Shown piece after piece: positions 52,473 to 62,086 of a DNA stretch of 64,000 bases. A program made the translations under genes and the position numbers. The notes under the pieces were generated by a model. It was given only the letters and a program-made list of their open reading frames with translations, did no database searches and was not told where the DNA came from. The stretch is from Pantoea sp. Eser (lineage in GTDB: Bacteria; Pseudomonadota; Gammaproteobacteria; Enterobacterales; Enterobacteriaceae): positions 124,001-188,000 of the forward strand of contig SZZY01000006.1 of NCBI GenBank assembly GCA_009830035.1. The letters run 5' to 3'. Position 1 is the first letter of the stretch; each line of letters starts with the position of its first letter.

Positions 52473-53027
52473 ATGTTAACAATGACGTTTTTAGTAAAAA
52501 CGCTAATCGATCTCTACGTCATGGTGCTGCTGTTACGCATCTGGATGCAGTGGTCCCGCTGCGATTTTTATAACCCGCTGGCACAGTTCGTGGTGAAAGT
52601 GACGCAGCCGATCGTCAAGCCGCTGCGTCGCGTGCTGCCGGCGCTTGGCCCGATCGATACCGCCTCGCTGCTGCTGGCGTTTGTTCTGACGACGCTGAAA
52701 TATCCGATTCTGTTGCTAATTCAGGTCGGGGTGTTCTCTGTCGATCCGACCAACCTGCTGGTCGGCTTGTTGTCGCTGGTCAAATCCGCCGGCTATCTGG
52801 TGTTCTGGGTGATCATTATCCGTTCACTGATGAGCTGGATCAGTCAGGGTCGCGGCCCGATTGATTATGTGCTGATTCAGCTGACCGAACCGCTGATGGC
52901 ACCGATTCGCCGCGTGCTGCCGGCGATGGGCGGCATCGATTTCTCCGCCATGATCGTCATCGTGGTACTGTATGCCCTGAACTTCCTCGGCATGGACCTG
53001 TTCCCGGGTCTCTGGTATCTGCTGTAA
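52473..53027 (+). CDS. yggT: YggT family integral membrane protein
   Basis: A 184-residue protein with two tandem YGGT repeats, each a pair of helices followed by an amphipathic segment: WSRCDFYNPLAQFVVKVTQP and PLRRVLPALGPIDTA in the first, ISQGRGPIDYVLIQLTEP and PIRRVLPAMGGIDFS in the second. Function unknown (osmotic shock phenotype in E. coli). rdgB follows after 21 bases; yggU, which lies between them in E. coli, is missing. Confidence 0.94.
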   Translation: MLTMTFLVKTLIDLYVMVLLLRIWMQWSRCDFYNPLAQFVVKVTQPIVKPLRRVLPALGPIDTASLLLAFVLTTLKYPILLLIQVGVFSVDPTNLLVGLLSLVKSAGYLVFWVIIIRSLMSWISQGRGPIDYVLIQLTEPLMAPIRRVLPAMGGIDFSAMIVIVVLYALNFLGMDLFPGLWYLL

Positions 53028-53048
53028 ATGAACCAAACTGGAACTGTT

Positions 53049-53642
53049 ATGCAAAAAGTTGTCCTCGCAACCGGCAATCCCGGCAAAGTGCGTGAACTGG
53101 CGGATCTGCTCTCCGCCTTCGGCTTGGATATCGTCGCCCAGACTGAACTCGGGGTGGAATCGGCTGAAGAAACCGGCCTGACTTTTATTGAGAATGCCCT
53201 TCTCAAAGCACGTCACGCGGCGCAGATCACCGGTTTACCGGCGATCGCGGATGATTCCGGCCTAGCGGTGGATGCGCTGGGCGGCGCGCCGGGTATCTAC
53301 TCGGCACGTTACGCCGGTGAAGAGGCCAGCGATCAGCAGAACCTGGAGAAACTGCTGCAGGCGCTGGAAAACGTGCCAGACGGCCAGCGTCAGGCGCAGT
53401 TCCACTGCGTGCTGGTCTATCTGCGCCACGCCAACGATCCGACGCCGCTGGTGTTCCACGGCAGCTGGCAGGGTGAGATCACCCGCACGGCGGCAGGCGC
53501 TGGTGGCTTTGGTTACGACCCGATTTTCTACGTTCCGGCGCTGGGTAAAACCGCAGCCGAACTGAGCAAAGCGGAAAAAGGTGAAGTTTCTCACCGGGGT
53601 AAAGCATTGACGCTGTTGCTGGAAGCGATGCGTAATGCCTAA
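53049..53642 (+). CDS. rdgB: RdgB inosine/xanthosine triphosphate pyrophosphatase
   Basis: A 197-residue protein equal to E. coli Rdg[19 protein letters not shown] is the substrate loop, [20 protein letters not shown] the catalytic Asp region, and GGFGYDPIF the base-recognition site. It removes ITP, dITP and XTP. ATG 53049 fits the family; an in-frame ATG at 53028 would add seven residues and directly abuts the yggT stop. Overlaps hemW by 8 bases. Confidence 0.96.
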   Translation: MQKVVLATGNPGKVRELADLLSAFGLDIVAQTELGVESAEETGLTFIENALLKARHAAQITGLPAIADDSGLAVDALGGAPGIYSARYAGEEASDQQNLEKLLQALENVPDGQRQAQFHCVLVYLRHANDPTPLVFHGSWQGEITRTAAGAGGFGYDPIFYVPALGKTAAELSKAEKGEVSHRGKALTLLLEAMRNA

Positions 53643-54774
53643 TCTGCCGCCGTTAAGTCTGTATATCCACATTCCGTGGTGCGTACAGAAATGTCCCTAC
53701 TGTGATTTTAACTCCCACGCGCTGAAAGATGAGGTGCCGCACGTCGAATATGTGCAGCACCTGCTGCGCGATCTGGAGCAGGATTTACCGCTGATCGCTG
53801 ACCGTGAAGTACGCACCATTTTCATCGGCGGCGGGACGCCCAGCCTGCTGAGCGGCAGTGCGATGCAGCTGCTGATGGATGGCGTACGTTTGCGTCTGGC
53901 GCTGGCACCAGACGCCGAAGTCACCATGGAGGCCAATCCCGGTACCGTTGAAGCCGATCGCTTCAGCGCCTATCAGCGGGCCGGCATCAACCGGATCTCC
54001 ATTGGCGTGCAGAGTTTCAGCCCGCAAAAACTGCAGCGGCTGGGGCGTATTCACGGTCCGGACGAGGCGAAGCGTGCCGCTAAGCTGGCACAGGGATTAG
54101 CCTTACGCAGCTTTAACCTGGATCTGATGCACGGCCTGCCCGATCAGTCGCTGGACGAAGCGCTCGACGATCTGCGTCAGGCTATCGCGCTTAATCCGCC
54201 GCATCTCTCCTGGTATCAGCTGACCATCGAACCCAACACCCTGTTTGGTTCACGGCCGCCGGTACTGCCGGATGATGATGCGCTGTGGGATATTTATGAG
54301 CAGGGTCACCAGCTGCTGAGCGCCGCCGGATATCAGCAGTATGAAACCTCGGCCTACGCTAAACTGGGTTACCGCTGTGAACATAACCTCAACTACTGGC
54401 GCTTCGGGGATTATCTCGGCATTGGTTGTGGCGCGCACGGCAAACTGACTCAGCCCGACGGCCGCATCGTTCGTAAGGTGAAGACCAGTCATCCGCGTGG
54501 CTTTATGGAGGGTAATTATCGCGAGAAACAGTACGACGTCGCCGATATCGACAAGCCGTTCGAATATTTCATGAACCGCTTCCGGCTGCTGGAAGCCGCG
54601 CCGCGCAGTGAATTTGCCCGTTATACCGGTTTAGCGGAACAGGTGATTCGTCCGCAGATGGATGCGGCGATTGCGGCAGGTTATGTGGTGGAAACCGCTG
54701 AGCAGTGGCAGATCAGTGAGAAAGGGAAATTGTTCCTGAATTCGCTGTTAGAGCTGTTTTTGCCGGAAGAGTAA
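53635..54774 (+). CDS. hemW: Heme chaperone HemW (radical SAM)
   Basis: A 379-residue radical SAM protein. [14 protein letters not shown] contains the CxxxCxxC cluster motif with HemW's extra Phe; [12 protein letters not shown] and MEANPGTVE are SAM-binding segments; the C-terminal HemN domain ends [14 protein letters not shown]. It lacks CPO activity in studied members and inserts heme into respiratory proteins. Intact. Confidence 0.95.
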   Translation: MPNLPPLSLYIHIPWCVQKCPYCDFNSHALKDEVPHVEYVQHLLRDLEQDLPLIADREVRTIFIGGGTPSLLSGSAMQLLMDGVRLRLALAPDAEVTMEANPGTVEADRFSAYQRAGINRISIGVQSFSPQKLQRLGRIHGPDEAKRAAKLAQGLALRSFNLDLMHGLPDQSLDEALDDLRQAIALNPPHLSWYQLTIEPNTLFGSRPPVLPDDDALWDIYEQGHQLLSAAGYQQYETSAYAKLGYRCEHNLNYWRFGDYLGIGCGAHGKLTQPDGRIVRKVKTSHPRGFMEGNYREKQYDVADIDKPFEYFMNRFRLLEAAPRSEFARYTGLAEQVIRPQMDAAIAAGYVVETAEQWQISEKGKLFLNSLLELFLPEE

Positions 54775-54780
54775 CCGACA

Positions 54781-54812
54781 ACTGCGCCTCAGCCAGCAGG
54801 CTGAAGCGCAGT
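54781..54812. terminator. Stem-loop between hemW and yggN
   Basis: ACTGCGC-C-TCAGCC and GGCTGA-A-GCGCAGT pair around AGCA with one C-A mismatch, between two convergent stops. Confidence 0.65.
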
Positions 54813-54813
54813 G

Positions 54814-55539
54814 TTATTTCTTCAGACCGGCAACCAATCCTTTGCGCTGGTCTTCTAACGAAATGACACGATTACAGACTTCGTGACCGAAGTTCTGGAA
54901 ATCCTGCTCCTGCTTGCTCCACTCCGCCTGAATAGACTGCTGCAGGCCGCCCAGATTACCCATAATGGCCTGCAACGACTGCCGCCGCTGGCCTGCTGGC
55001 TACCCATCTCGTTCAGACTGTCCTGCATCACGCCACCGAGCGTTGACTGCACCAGCTCTGTTCGCCGTCGGCACGCACTTTGTCGATCGCCTGATGATGG
55101 AAGGTCAGGCCATCCGGCCGGTGTTCGATGATGCGATTCATCTGCTGTTCCAGCTGGCCGTTCAGGGTGGTCAGGCGATTACGCACATTACTGTTCTCGC
55201 CCAGCTTCTCAACAATCACCCGATCCCACCCGATCCCAGCGCCGCTCGCCCTTTTTCCAGCCGGGAAGTCGCCCCGCTGTCAATCCACGGCAGATCGCGC
55301 CGCAATGCGCTTTGGTAGTCGATCGCTTTCTGGCGATCGGCGGTATCCAGCGATACCTTCTGGCCGTTGAACTGCACGTCGCCCTGTGGCGTAATTTGCA
55401 GATTGCCGTTGGCGCCCACCACCTGCACACTTTGCGGCGTGATCACCACATCATCCTGTGGCTTAACGCTGCATTCATAGGCAGCCGGGGCCTGAGTCGC
55501 TGCCACCAGCAGCACAGCAAGAAGCGCTTTACGCATCAT
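54814..55539 (-). pseudogene. yggN: YggN (DUF2884) periplasmic protein, three frameshifts
   Basis: ATG 55539 (or 55536) gives a signal peptide (RKALLAVLLVAATQAPAA) and YECSVKPQDDVVITPQSVQV. After LEKGRAAL a 10-base unit, CACCCGATCC, is duplicated in tandem at 55217-55236 and shifts the frame. The next block (VIVEKLGENSNVRNRLT to DKVRADGEQ) ends at a CT duplication at about 55055. A third indel near 54980 follows NEMGSQQASGG. The last part reads NLGGLQQSIQAEW in yet another frame, to TAA 54814. E. coli YggN is about 239 residues, so all parts are present but scrambled. Function unknown. Confidence 0.88.
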
Positions 55540-55645
55540 TGAATCTCCCTCACCTTCTGTCTGAACCCGATCCTGAAGGGCCGGGCGGCCTCGCCGTTAT
55601 GGATCATCTCTCCACCCCGCGTCAGCCTGCCCGGCATCGTGTTAC

Positions 55646-55972
55646 TTAGTCCCACCAGACATCAAACAGTTCAGTCACCTGCACGTCCTGCAGCTGGCGA
55701 TCTTCCAGCCATTTACGCACCAGTTCGCGATGCTCATCGGTGCATTTGCCGGTTTTTTGCAGGCAGATCAGACCTTCCCACACCAGATAACCGCTGCCAT
55801 CAAAGGCCAGACCGTTAGGATCGATCGCTTCATTAATGAACTGATTCAGTGTCTCGTCGATCTCGCTCTCGCTGGTGCCTTCCGGGAAGCGCCAGGCGAC
55901 GGAGAAACCCAGTTCCTGAAACTCATCGATGTGCAGTTTTTTACGTAAACGGCGGCTGCGTTGTGTGGCCAT
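55646..55972 (-). CDS. yggL: YggL, 50S ribosome-binding protein
   Basis: A 108-residue DUF469 protein with basic N-terminus ATQRSRRLRKKLHIDEF followed by LGFSVAWRFPEGTSE and ending LFDVWWD. Recent work links the family to large-subunit binding. Its start overlaps the trmB stop by one base. Intact. Confidence 0.93.
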   Translation of the reverse strand: MATQRSRRLRKKLHIDEFQELGFSVAWRFPEGTSESEIDETLNQFINEAIDPNGLAFDGSGYLVWEGLICLQKTGKCTDEHRELVRKWLEDRQLQDVQVTELFDVWWD

Positions 55973-56691
55973 TATTTCACCCTCTCAAACATTAAATCCC
56001 ATACGCCATGGCCTAAACGCTGCCCGCGCTGCTCAAACTTGGTCAGTGGACGCGTCTCGGGACGCGGCACGTAATTCTGCTGTTCTGACTGATTGCGGAA
56101 GCCATCGATGCTGTTCATCACTTCAAGCATATGTTCCGCGTAGGCTTCCCAGTCGGTCGCCATGTGGAATACTCCACCCAGCTTCAGCTTGCGCATCACC
56201 AGCTCGGCAAACGGCACCTGGACGATACGGCGTTTGTTGTGACGGGCTTTATGCCACGGATCCGGGAAGAACAGCTGGACCATACGCAGCGAGTTATCCG
56301 GGATCATTTTCTCCAGCACTTCCACCGCGTCGTGACACATCACGCGCAGGTTGTCGACGCCCGCTTCTTTCGCGGAAGCCAGACAGGCACCAACGCCCGG
56401 CAAGTGTACCTCAATGCCGAGAAAGTTCTGCTGTGGCGTATTTTGTGCCATGGTGACCAGCGAGGCACCCATGCCAAAGCCGATTTCCAGCGTGACCGGC
56501 GCGTCACGGCCAAACAGCTGGGGCAGATAGATCGGCTCCGGCTGATATTCCACTCCCATCTCCGGCCAGTAGGTGTCCACTGCCTGCTGCTGTCCTTTAG
56601 TTAAGCGCCCCTGGCGGCGTACAAAACTGCGGATCCGGCGCAATGGCCGCCCGTTCTCATCAAATTCTGGGGTGATGACGTCATTAATCAT
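55972..56691 (-). CDS. trmB: tRNA (guanine-N7-)-methyltransferase TrmB
   Basis: A 239-residue protein equal to E. coli Trm[16 protein letters not shown] is SAM motif [16 protein letters not shown] motif [21 protein letters not shown] the catalytic PDPW block, and [13 protein letters not shown] a later conserved segment. It makes m7G46 in tRNA. Divergent from mutY; trmB-yggL form a small operon. Confidence 0.96.
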   Translation of the reverse strand: MINDVITPEFDENGRPLRRIRSFVRRQGRLTKGQQQAVDTYWPEMGVEYQPEPIYLPQLFGRDAPVTLEIGFGMGASLVTMAQNTPQQNFLGIEVHLPGVGACLASAKEAGVDNLRVMCHDAVEVLEKMIPDNSLRMVQLFFPDPWHKARHNKRRIVQVPFAELVMRKLKLGGVFHMATDWEAYAEHMLEVMNSIDGFRNQSEQQNYVPRPETRPLTKFEQRGQRLGHGVWDLMFERVK

Positions 56692-56848
56692 ATCGAAGCC
56701 TGCTGGTTAGCCTGTTCTGGGAAACGGGCATTATGCAAAATTCATAAGCAGAAGCAAGCCTTTGCAATCTTCCGGTTTACACCCACGTGCGCATGTGCTG
56801 GAATTCCTGCCTGAGTGTATAGTAAACACGGAAAATTTCCTTCTTATG

Positions 56849-57931
56849 ATGCAAGCGCCGCAGTTCGCGCAACAAGTGCTGGACTGGTATCAGCGCTTTG
56901 GCCGCAAAACCCTGCCCTGGCAGCTGGAAAAGACACCTTATAAGGTGTGGCTGTCCGAAGTGATGTTACAGCAAACCCAGGTTACCACGGTTATTCCCTA
57001 TTTCGAACGCTTTATGGCGCGCTTCCCCACGGTTGGCGATCTGGCGGCTGCGCCGCTGGATGAAGTGCTGCATCTGTGGACCGGCCTCGGCTATTACGCG
57101 CGGGCGCGCAATCTGCATAAGGCGGCAAAGCAGGTTGTTGAGGTCCATCAGGGCGAGTTTCCGCGTAATTTCGATGACGTCGCCGCCCTGCCCGGCGTCG
57201 GTCGTTCTACTGCTGGCGCGATCCTGTCGTTATCGCTGGGTCAGCACTTCCCGATTCTCGACGGCAACGTGAAACGCGTGCTGGCGCGGTGTTACGCCGT
57301 CGGCGGCTGGCCGGGGAAAAAAGAGGTTGAGAAACGCTTATGGCAGATTAGCGAAACCGTCACCCCCGCCGAGGGCGTCAGCCAGTTTAATCAGGCGATG
57401 ATGGATTTGGGGGCGATAGTCTGCACCCGCTCGAAACCGAAATGCGATACCTGTCCGCTAAACAGCGGTTGCGAAGCATATGCGCATAACAGCTGGGCCA
57501 GCTATCCTAGTAAAAAACCGAAGCAGGTATTGCCGGAGCGCAGCGGCTGGTTTTTGCTGATGCAGCATGGCGAGCAGGTCTGGCTGGAGCAGCGTCCTCC
57601 GGTCGGACTGTGGGGCGGCCTGTTCTGCTTTCCGCAGTTCACCAGTGAAGAGGCGCTGACTGACTGGCTGGCGTCACGCGGTATCCATGCTAAGCCGCAG
57701 CAGCTTACCGCCTTCCGTCACACCTTCAGCCATTTCCATCTGGACATTGTGCCTATGTGGCTGGCGTGGCCTTCTGTCGGGGCGGCGATGGATGAAGCGG
57801 GCGGTCTCTGGTATAACTTAGCGCTGCCACCATCTGTGGGATTAGCCGCGCCCGTTGAGCGCCTGTTACACGAATTGCGCCATCCCCGACAACTGGCTTT
57901 GGGCAGTTGTGAGATCAAAGAGGAAGAATAA
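56849..57931 (+). CDS. mutY: Adenine DNA glycosylase MutY
   Basis: A 360-residue protein (E. coli 350). The helix-hairpin-helix [14 protein letters not shown] is followed by the catalytic Asp in [15 protein letters not shown]; the 4Fe-4S loop [17 protein letters not shown] has the C-x6-C-x2-C-x5-C pattern; the C-terminal 8-oxoG domain includes [12 protein letters not shown]. It removes A opposite 8-oxoG. The tail ([14 protein letters not shown]) is about ten residues longer than in E. coli and overlaps yggX by one base; a small 3' indel is possible. An ATG one codon upstream (56846) is an alternative start. Confidence 0.95.
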   Translation: MQAPQFAQQVLDWYQRFGRKTLPWQLEKTPYKVWLSEVMLQQTQVTTVIPYFERFMARFPTVGDLAAAPLDEVLHLWTGLGYYARARNLHKAAKQVVEVHQGEFPRNFDDVAALPGVGRSTAGAILSLSLGQHFPILDGNVKRVLARCYAVGGWPGKKEVEKRLWQISETVTPAEGVSQFNQAMMDLGAIVCTRSKPKCDTCPLNSGCEAYAHNSWASYPSKKPKQVLPERSGWFLLMQHGEQVWLEQRPPVGLWGGLFCFPQFTSEEALTDWLASRGIHAKPQQLTAFRHTFSHFHLDIVPMWLAWPSVGAAMDEAGGLWYNLALPPSVGLAAPVERLLHELRHPRQLALGSCEIKEEE

Positions 57932-58203
57932 TGAGCCGCACTATTTTTTGTACTTTTTTACAACGCGACGCGGAAGGGCAGGATTTCCAGCTCTATCCTG
58001 GCGAGCTGGGCAAACGTATTTACAACGAGATTTCGAAAGAAGCCTGGCAGAAATGGATGGCGAAACAGACCATGCTGATCAATGAGAAAAAGCTCAACAT
58101 GATGAATCCGGAAGATCGTAAGGTGCTGGAAAAGGAGATGATTAATTTCCTGTTTGAATGCAAAGAGGTTCATATCGAAGGCTATACACCGCCAGAAGCG
58201 TAA
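57931..58203 (+). CDS. yggX: YggX, Fe(II)-trafficking protein
   Basis: A 90-residue protein (E. coli 91). [19 protein letters not shown] at the N-terminus holds the single conserved Cys, followed by [17 protein letters not shown] and the acidic end. It protects Fe-S clusters and is regulated by SoxRS in E. coli. Intact; cotranscribed with mutY. Confidence 0.95.
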   Translation: MSRTIFCTFLQRDAEGQDFQLYPGELGKRIYNEISKEAWQKWMAKQTMLINEKKLNMMNPEDRKVLEKEMINFLFECKEVHIEGYTPPEA

Positions 58204-58212
58204 ACAGTTTGG

Positions 58213-58228
58213 GCCTCAGCGTTGAGGC
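58213..58228 (+). terminator. Hairpin between yggX and mltC
   Basis: GCCTCA and TGAGGC pair around GCGT, followed by TCTTTAT. It begins 10 bases after the yggX stop and 30 bases before mltC. Confidence 0.55.
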
Positions 58229-58257
58229 TCTTTATCCCGATCAGGCATGCATTCCCA

Positions 58258-59337
58258 ATGAACAAAAAATTGATCGCCTTGCTGATGATGGCACCACTTT
58301 TGGTTTCCTGCTCCGGACAAAAAAAACAGCAGTTTCATGAAGACTGGGTAAAAGACACCAACGGTTTCGATATTCTGATGGGCCAGCTTGCCCACAACAT
58401 TGAGAATATCTGGGGTATTAATGAGGTCCTGATCGCCGGACCGAAAGACTACGTCAAATATAGCGACAACTATTACACCCGCAGCCACATCAACTTCGAA
58501 AGCGGTAAGCTGACGATTGAGACCATCGCGGGCACCGATCCGATGGCCAGCCTGCGTCAGGCGATTGTCACCACGCTGCTGATTGGCGAAGATCCGGGCA
58601 ACGTCGATCTCTATTCCGACGCCAACGACATCGTGATCAGTAAAGAGCCGCTGCTTTACGGTCAGGTGCTCGACAATACCGGCCAGCCGATCCGCTGGCA
58701 GGGTCGCGCCGAAGCCTTTGCCGATTATCTGATCCAGAATAAATTGCAGCGCCGCACCTCGGGTCTGCATGTGATCTACTCGATCTCGATTCCGATGGTG
58801 CCTAACCATCTGGATAAGCGTGCGCACAAATATCTGCCGATGGTGCGCAAAGCGTCGGAACAGTATGGCGTCGACGCCTCGCTGATTCTGGCGATCATGC
58901 AGACCGAGTCGAGCTTTAACCCCTACGCCGTCAGCCACGCCGATGCGCTGGGTCTGATGCAGGTGGTGCAGCATGCCGCCGGGGTCGATGTGTTCCGCAT
59001 GAAAGGGAAATGGGGTAAACCGAGCCGCAACTATCTGCTGGATCCGGAGAACAATATTGATGCCGGTACGGCCTATCTGTCGCTGCTGCAGCGCAGTTAT
59101 CTGGGCGGCATTCAGGACCCGGTATCACGTCGCTATGCGGTGATCACCGCCTACAATGGCGGTGCGGGCAGCGTGTTGCGGGTCTTCTCCAGTGATAAAG
59201 ACTGCGCGTTTTCGATGATCAACAACATGTCACCGAACAAGGTTTACCAGACCCTGACCAGCCAGCATCCTTCGGCGGAATCACGTCGCTACCTGTATAA
59301 GGTGAGTACTGCGCAGCGCAGTTATCGTGGGTTCTGA
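58258..59337 (+). CDS. mltC: Membrane-bound lytic murein transglycosylase C
   Basis: A 359-residue lipoprotein equal in length to E. coli MltC. The signal ends in lipobox LVSC (Cys18). The SLT domain in the C-terminal half has the catalytic Glu in [13 protein letters not shown], followed by [18 protein letters not shown] and [11 protein letters not shown]. It cleaves peptidoglycan to 1,6-anhydro products at the outer membrane. nupG, which follows in E. coli, is absent here. Confidence 0.96.
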   Translation: MNKKLIALLMMAPLLVSCSGQKKQQFHEDWVKDTNGFDILMGQLAHNIENIWGINEVLIAGPKDYVKYSDNYYTRSHINFESGKLTIETIAGTDPMASLRQAIVTTLLIGEDPGNVDLYSDANDIVISKEPLLYGQVLDNTGQPIRWQGRAEAFADYLIQNKLQRRTSGLHVIYSISIPMVPNHLDKRAHKYLPMVRKASEQYGVDASLILAIMQTESSFNPYAVSHADALGLMQVVQHAAGVDVFRMKGKWGKPSRNYLLDPENNIDAGTAYLSLLQRSYLGGIQDPVSRRYAVITAYNGGAGSVLRVFSSDKDCAFSMINNMSPNKVYQTLTSQHPSAESRRYLYKVSTAQRSYRGF

Positions 59338-59602
59338 TAGAGGGTGGGTTCGCCTGGCGGCGGGCTGACATGGTGCAGGTTACGCCCGCTAGGCGGTGGG
59401 GAGTTTCAGGTTGCCCGAGCGGGCGGACGCCTCTGGTAAAACCACCGTCTGGAAACTCTCTTTCTTGTAATAGGGCTTAGTGTCGTCTAATCAATGAAGG
59501 CTTTGAACGTAACAGCAACACTGACAGTAATGGTGTTCAGGCACTACAGCGGCGAATAACCCAAAAAAGAAACTCAAAAATCACCGCGAGGTTTTGTAAG
59601 GC

Positions 59603-59793
59603 CATCTGAAGCGATGAGCAGATGAGGGATTTCAGGACGAGCGACAGGGATGTCGCGAAGAGGCGGGATCGTGCCAGGGATGGCGCGTCCCGGTGGTCCG
59701 TAAGAAATCCGGAAGAGGTGAAGGGACCGCGAAGCGGCGGTGAAGCAGGCCGGAGCCCGGGGTCAAGGGGGCGCGGCGACTGGCGCCCCCTTG
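59603..59793 (+). ncRNA. Candidate structured RNA: hairpin series with GGGA loops and a terminal stem
   Basis: In plus-strand order: CATCTG/CAGATG (59603-59624); GCGACA-GGGA-TGTCGC (59641-59656); GTGCCA-GGGA-TGGCGC (59671-59686), extended by GGGA(T)C/GTCCC to 59691; CCGC-GAA-GCGG near 59730; and a perfect 11-bp stem CAAGGGGGCGC/GCGCCCCCTTG with an 8-base loop (59764-59793). Unpaired AGGGAT, CAGGACG and CCGGAAG lie between. GGA in hairpin loops is the recognition element of CsrA/RsmA, so a CsrB/RsmB-like decoy is one reading; a multicopy repeat is another. The location is not that of csrB or csrC in E. coli, and no T-run follows the last stem. Confidence 0.4.
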
Positions 59794-59861
59794 TCGGTCG
59801 CCGGCTGCGGCGAAACGGAAACTGCCACTGCAGGCCGGCGAACGAAACCCCCTCAGTGCTC

Positions 59862-59919
59862 GTTCACGCAGTGAACACCCGGCCGCCAGCCGGCACTCAG
59901 CCCCGTTCGCGCAGCGAAC
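59862..59919. repeat. Two similar hairpins, GTTCAC-GCA-GTGAAC and GTTCGC-GCA-GCGAAC
   Basis: Two 15-base inverted repeats (59862-59876 and 59905-59919) have the same design, with compensating changes (A-T to G-C) that keep pairing, 28 bases apart. CCGGCC/GCCGG lies between. They are just downstream of the speC stop (minus strand), so they could end speC transcripts or protect the 3' end. Confidence 0.5.
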
Positions 59920-59932
59920 CCCCCTCCCGCGG

Positions 59933-62086
59933 TCAGCGCCCCACCATCATATTAGCCACCAGATACTTACGCCCCGCGGCGTCCTCTTCCGTATAGACAC
60001 CCTGCAATTCCGGCGAGAAGCCCGGCAGTAAATTAATGCCCTCTTCCAGCGCCAGGAAGTAACGCTGCACCGCCCCGCCCCACACTTCACCCGGCACCAC
60101 GCAGAGCACGCCCGGTGGATAGGGCAACGCGCCTTCCGCAGCAACACGCCCTTCGGCTTCGGCGATCGGCACCAGTTCAACCTCTCCGCGAATGTACGCC
60201 TGATGCGCATCCTGAGGATTAACCGCCACCGGCGGCAGGCCCGCTTCGCGGAACATCATCCGTTGCAGGCTGTTCACATCATGGCTGACATAAAGATCAT
60301 GCATCTCCTGGCACAGCCGCCGCAGGGTGTAGCCGGCATAACGTTGAGCATTCTTGCGGTAAATCGTCGGCAGCACTTCAGCCAGCGGCGCATCCTCTTT
60401 AACGTGCTGTTCGAACTGCGCCAGCATAGCCACCAGATTGGCCATTTTCTCCGGGCTTTCGGCAGGCGTCAGCAGGAACAGGATCGAGTTAAGATCGCAC
60501 TTCTCCGGCACGATGCCGTTCTCGCGCAGATAGTTCGCCAGGATGGTGGCGGGAATCCCGAACCCGGCATAGTCACCGCTCGCCGCATCAATGCCCGGCG
60601 TGGTCAGCAGCAGCTTGCAGGGATCAACGCGATACTGATCGCGGGCATAACCTGCGAAGCCGTGCCAGTTAGCCTGCGGTTCAAAGCTGAAATAGCGCAA
60701 ATCGCGGGCGATCGTTTCAGTGGGTGCCGCCAGACAGGGTTGCCCATCGACCGTTTCCGGCACAAACGGCATGATCATCTCACACTGATCAAGGATCGCT
60801 TTACGCGCCTCGATCCCCAGCGTAACGCACTCATCCCACATCCGCCGTCCCGCCTCGCCCTGATGCATGCGGGCGTTGATTTCCAGCGCGGCGAACAGCG
60901 GATAGAACGGACTGGTTGAGGCGTGCAGCATAAAGACGTTATTCAGGCGCTTATGCGGGCAAAAGCGTCGCTGACCACGGATGTGGTTATCTTTTTTATG
61001 GATCTGCGACGTCTGCGAAAAGCCCGCCAGCTGCTTATGCACCGACTGGGTGACAAAAATGCCGGGATCGTTTTCATTCAGCGTCAGGGTCAGCGGCGAA
61101 CAGCCTTCCATCAGCGGAATAAACTGCTCATAGCCGAGCCAGGCGGAATCGAACAGGATGTAATCACACAGGTGGCCGATGCGATCCACCACCTGACGCG
61201 CGTTGTAAACCGTGCCGTCGTAGGTGCCCAGCTGGATAATCGCCAGCCGGAAAGGACGCGCTTCCGCGGCACGCTGCGGGGCCACCTTGCCGATCTGCTC
61301 GCGCAGATAAGCCTCATCGAAGCAGTGCGCGTCAATGCCGCCGATAAAGCCGAAAGGATTACGCGCGGCTTCAAGATAAACCGGCGTCGCGCCCGCCTGA
61401 ATCAGTGCGCCGTGATGATTCGATTTGTGGTTATTGCGGTCAAACAGCACCAGATCGCCGCGCGTCAGCAGCGCATTGGTCACTACTTTATTGGCGCTGG
61501 AGGTGCCGTTAAGCACGAAGTAGGTTTTATCGGCGTTAAACACCTTTGCCGCGTATTTCTGCGCATCTTTGGCCGACCCTTCGTGGATCAGCAGGTCGCC
61601 CAGTTTGACGTCGGCATTGCACATATCAGAACGAAAAAGGTTCTCGCCGTAAAAATCGTAGAACTGTTTGCCCGCCGGATGCTTTTTGAAGAATGCCCCG
61701 CCCTGATGTCCCGGACAGGCAAAGGTGCTGTTCTGCATATCCACATAGCGGGTCAGCGTCTCGAAAAACGGCGGCAAAAGAGCCGCTTCATACGCCTGCG
61801 CGGCGGCTTCCAGCGCGATCCAGTCCTGCGGTTCACCGTTCAGCTCACCGCTGACGCCAGGCAGGTGCATCACCTCTTCTTCAAACGCGTTAGCCACAAA
61901 TACCGGCAGATTAAAGCCGGTGTGGCGCAACAGGGCCAGCACGCCACTGCGGGTATCCGCCAGTGAGACGACCACCGCAGCTACATTGGTAAAGTCAGTG
62001 TTATCCAGCGTCACCACGTCACGCGCAGTTTTAAGAGTCAGATTAGGCGCCACCGCGGCGCTGGCAGCAATTTTCAGTGGGGTCAT
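59933..62086 (-). CDS. speC: Ornithine decarboxylase, biosynthetic type
   Basis: A 717-residue fold-type I PLP decarboxylase (E. coli SpeC 711). N-terminal wing domain to about residue 105; FACPGHQGGAFFKKHPAG, NGTSSANKVV, FDRNNHKSNHHGAL and the Schiff-base lysine in VTQSVHKQLAGFSQTSQ. It makes putrescine from ornithine. No lesion found, while the alternative route (speA, speB) is decayed about 20 kb away; this is presumably the only putrescine source left. A long 600-base leader precedes it. Confidence 0.96.
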   Translation of the reverse strand: MTPLKIAASAAVAPNLTLKTARDVVTLDNTDFTNVAAVVVSLADTRSGVLALLRHTGFNLPVFVANAFEEEVMHLPGVSGELNGEPQDWIALEAAAQAYEAALLPPFFETLTRYVDMQNSTFACPGHQGGAFFKKHPAGKQFYDFYGENLFRSDMCNADVKLGDLLIHEGSAKDAQKYAAKVFNADKTYFVLNGTSSANKVVTNALLTRGDLVLFDRNNHKSNHHGALIQAGATPVYLEAARNPFGFIGGIDAHCFDEAYLREQIGKVAPQRAAEARPFRLAIIQLGTYDGTVYNARQVVDRIGHLCDYILFDSAWLGYEQFIPLMEGCSPLTLTLNENDPGIFVTQSVHKQLAGFSQTSQIHKKDNHIRGQRRFCPHKRLNNVFMLHASTSPFYPLFAALEINARMHQGEAGRRMWDECVTLGIEARKAILDQCEMIMPFVPETVDGQPCLAAPTETIARDLRYFSFEPQANWHGFAGYARDQYRVDPCKLLLTTPGIDAASGDYAGFGIPATILANYLRENGIVPEKCDLNSILFLLTPAESPEKMANLVAMLAQFEQHVKEDAPLAEVLPTIYRKNAQRYAGYTLRRLCQEMHDLYVSHDVNSLQRMMFREAGLPPVAVNPQDAHQAYIRGEVELVPIAEAEGRVAAEGALPYPPGVLCVVPGEVWGGAVQRYFLALEEGINLLPGFSPELQGVYTEEDAAGRKYLVANMMVGR

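Larger units (their letters stand above)
59340..59932. other. 590-base gene-free segment between mltC and speC rich in small hairpins
   Basis: No credible protein-coding frame occurs on either strand. E. coli has nupG here. The first 250 bases have no clear structure; from 59600 on, short inverted repeats follow each other closely (listed separately). Possible promoter-like TTGAAC with 17 bases to AGTAAT at about 59502-59530 is weak. Confidence 0.6.

Noticed and set aside
59603-59793. Canonical CsrB or CsrC.
   Set aside because: Too few GGA repeats, wrong gene neighbourhood and no T-run after the last stem; kept only as a candidate of unknown type.
59622-59996. Plus-strand 124-codon frame in the mltC-speC interval.
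   Set aside because: It is dominated by Arg, Gly and Pro from hairpin sequence, has no ribosome site and overlaps the speC end; the structured-RNA or repeat reading is preferred.
60923-61966. Plus-strand 347-codon open frame opposite speC.
   Set aside because: Frame opposite a high-GC coding gene with strong codon bias; composition (Arg, Gln, His rich) is typical of antisense shadows.
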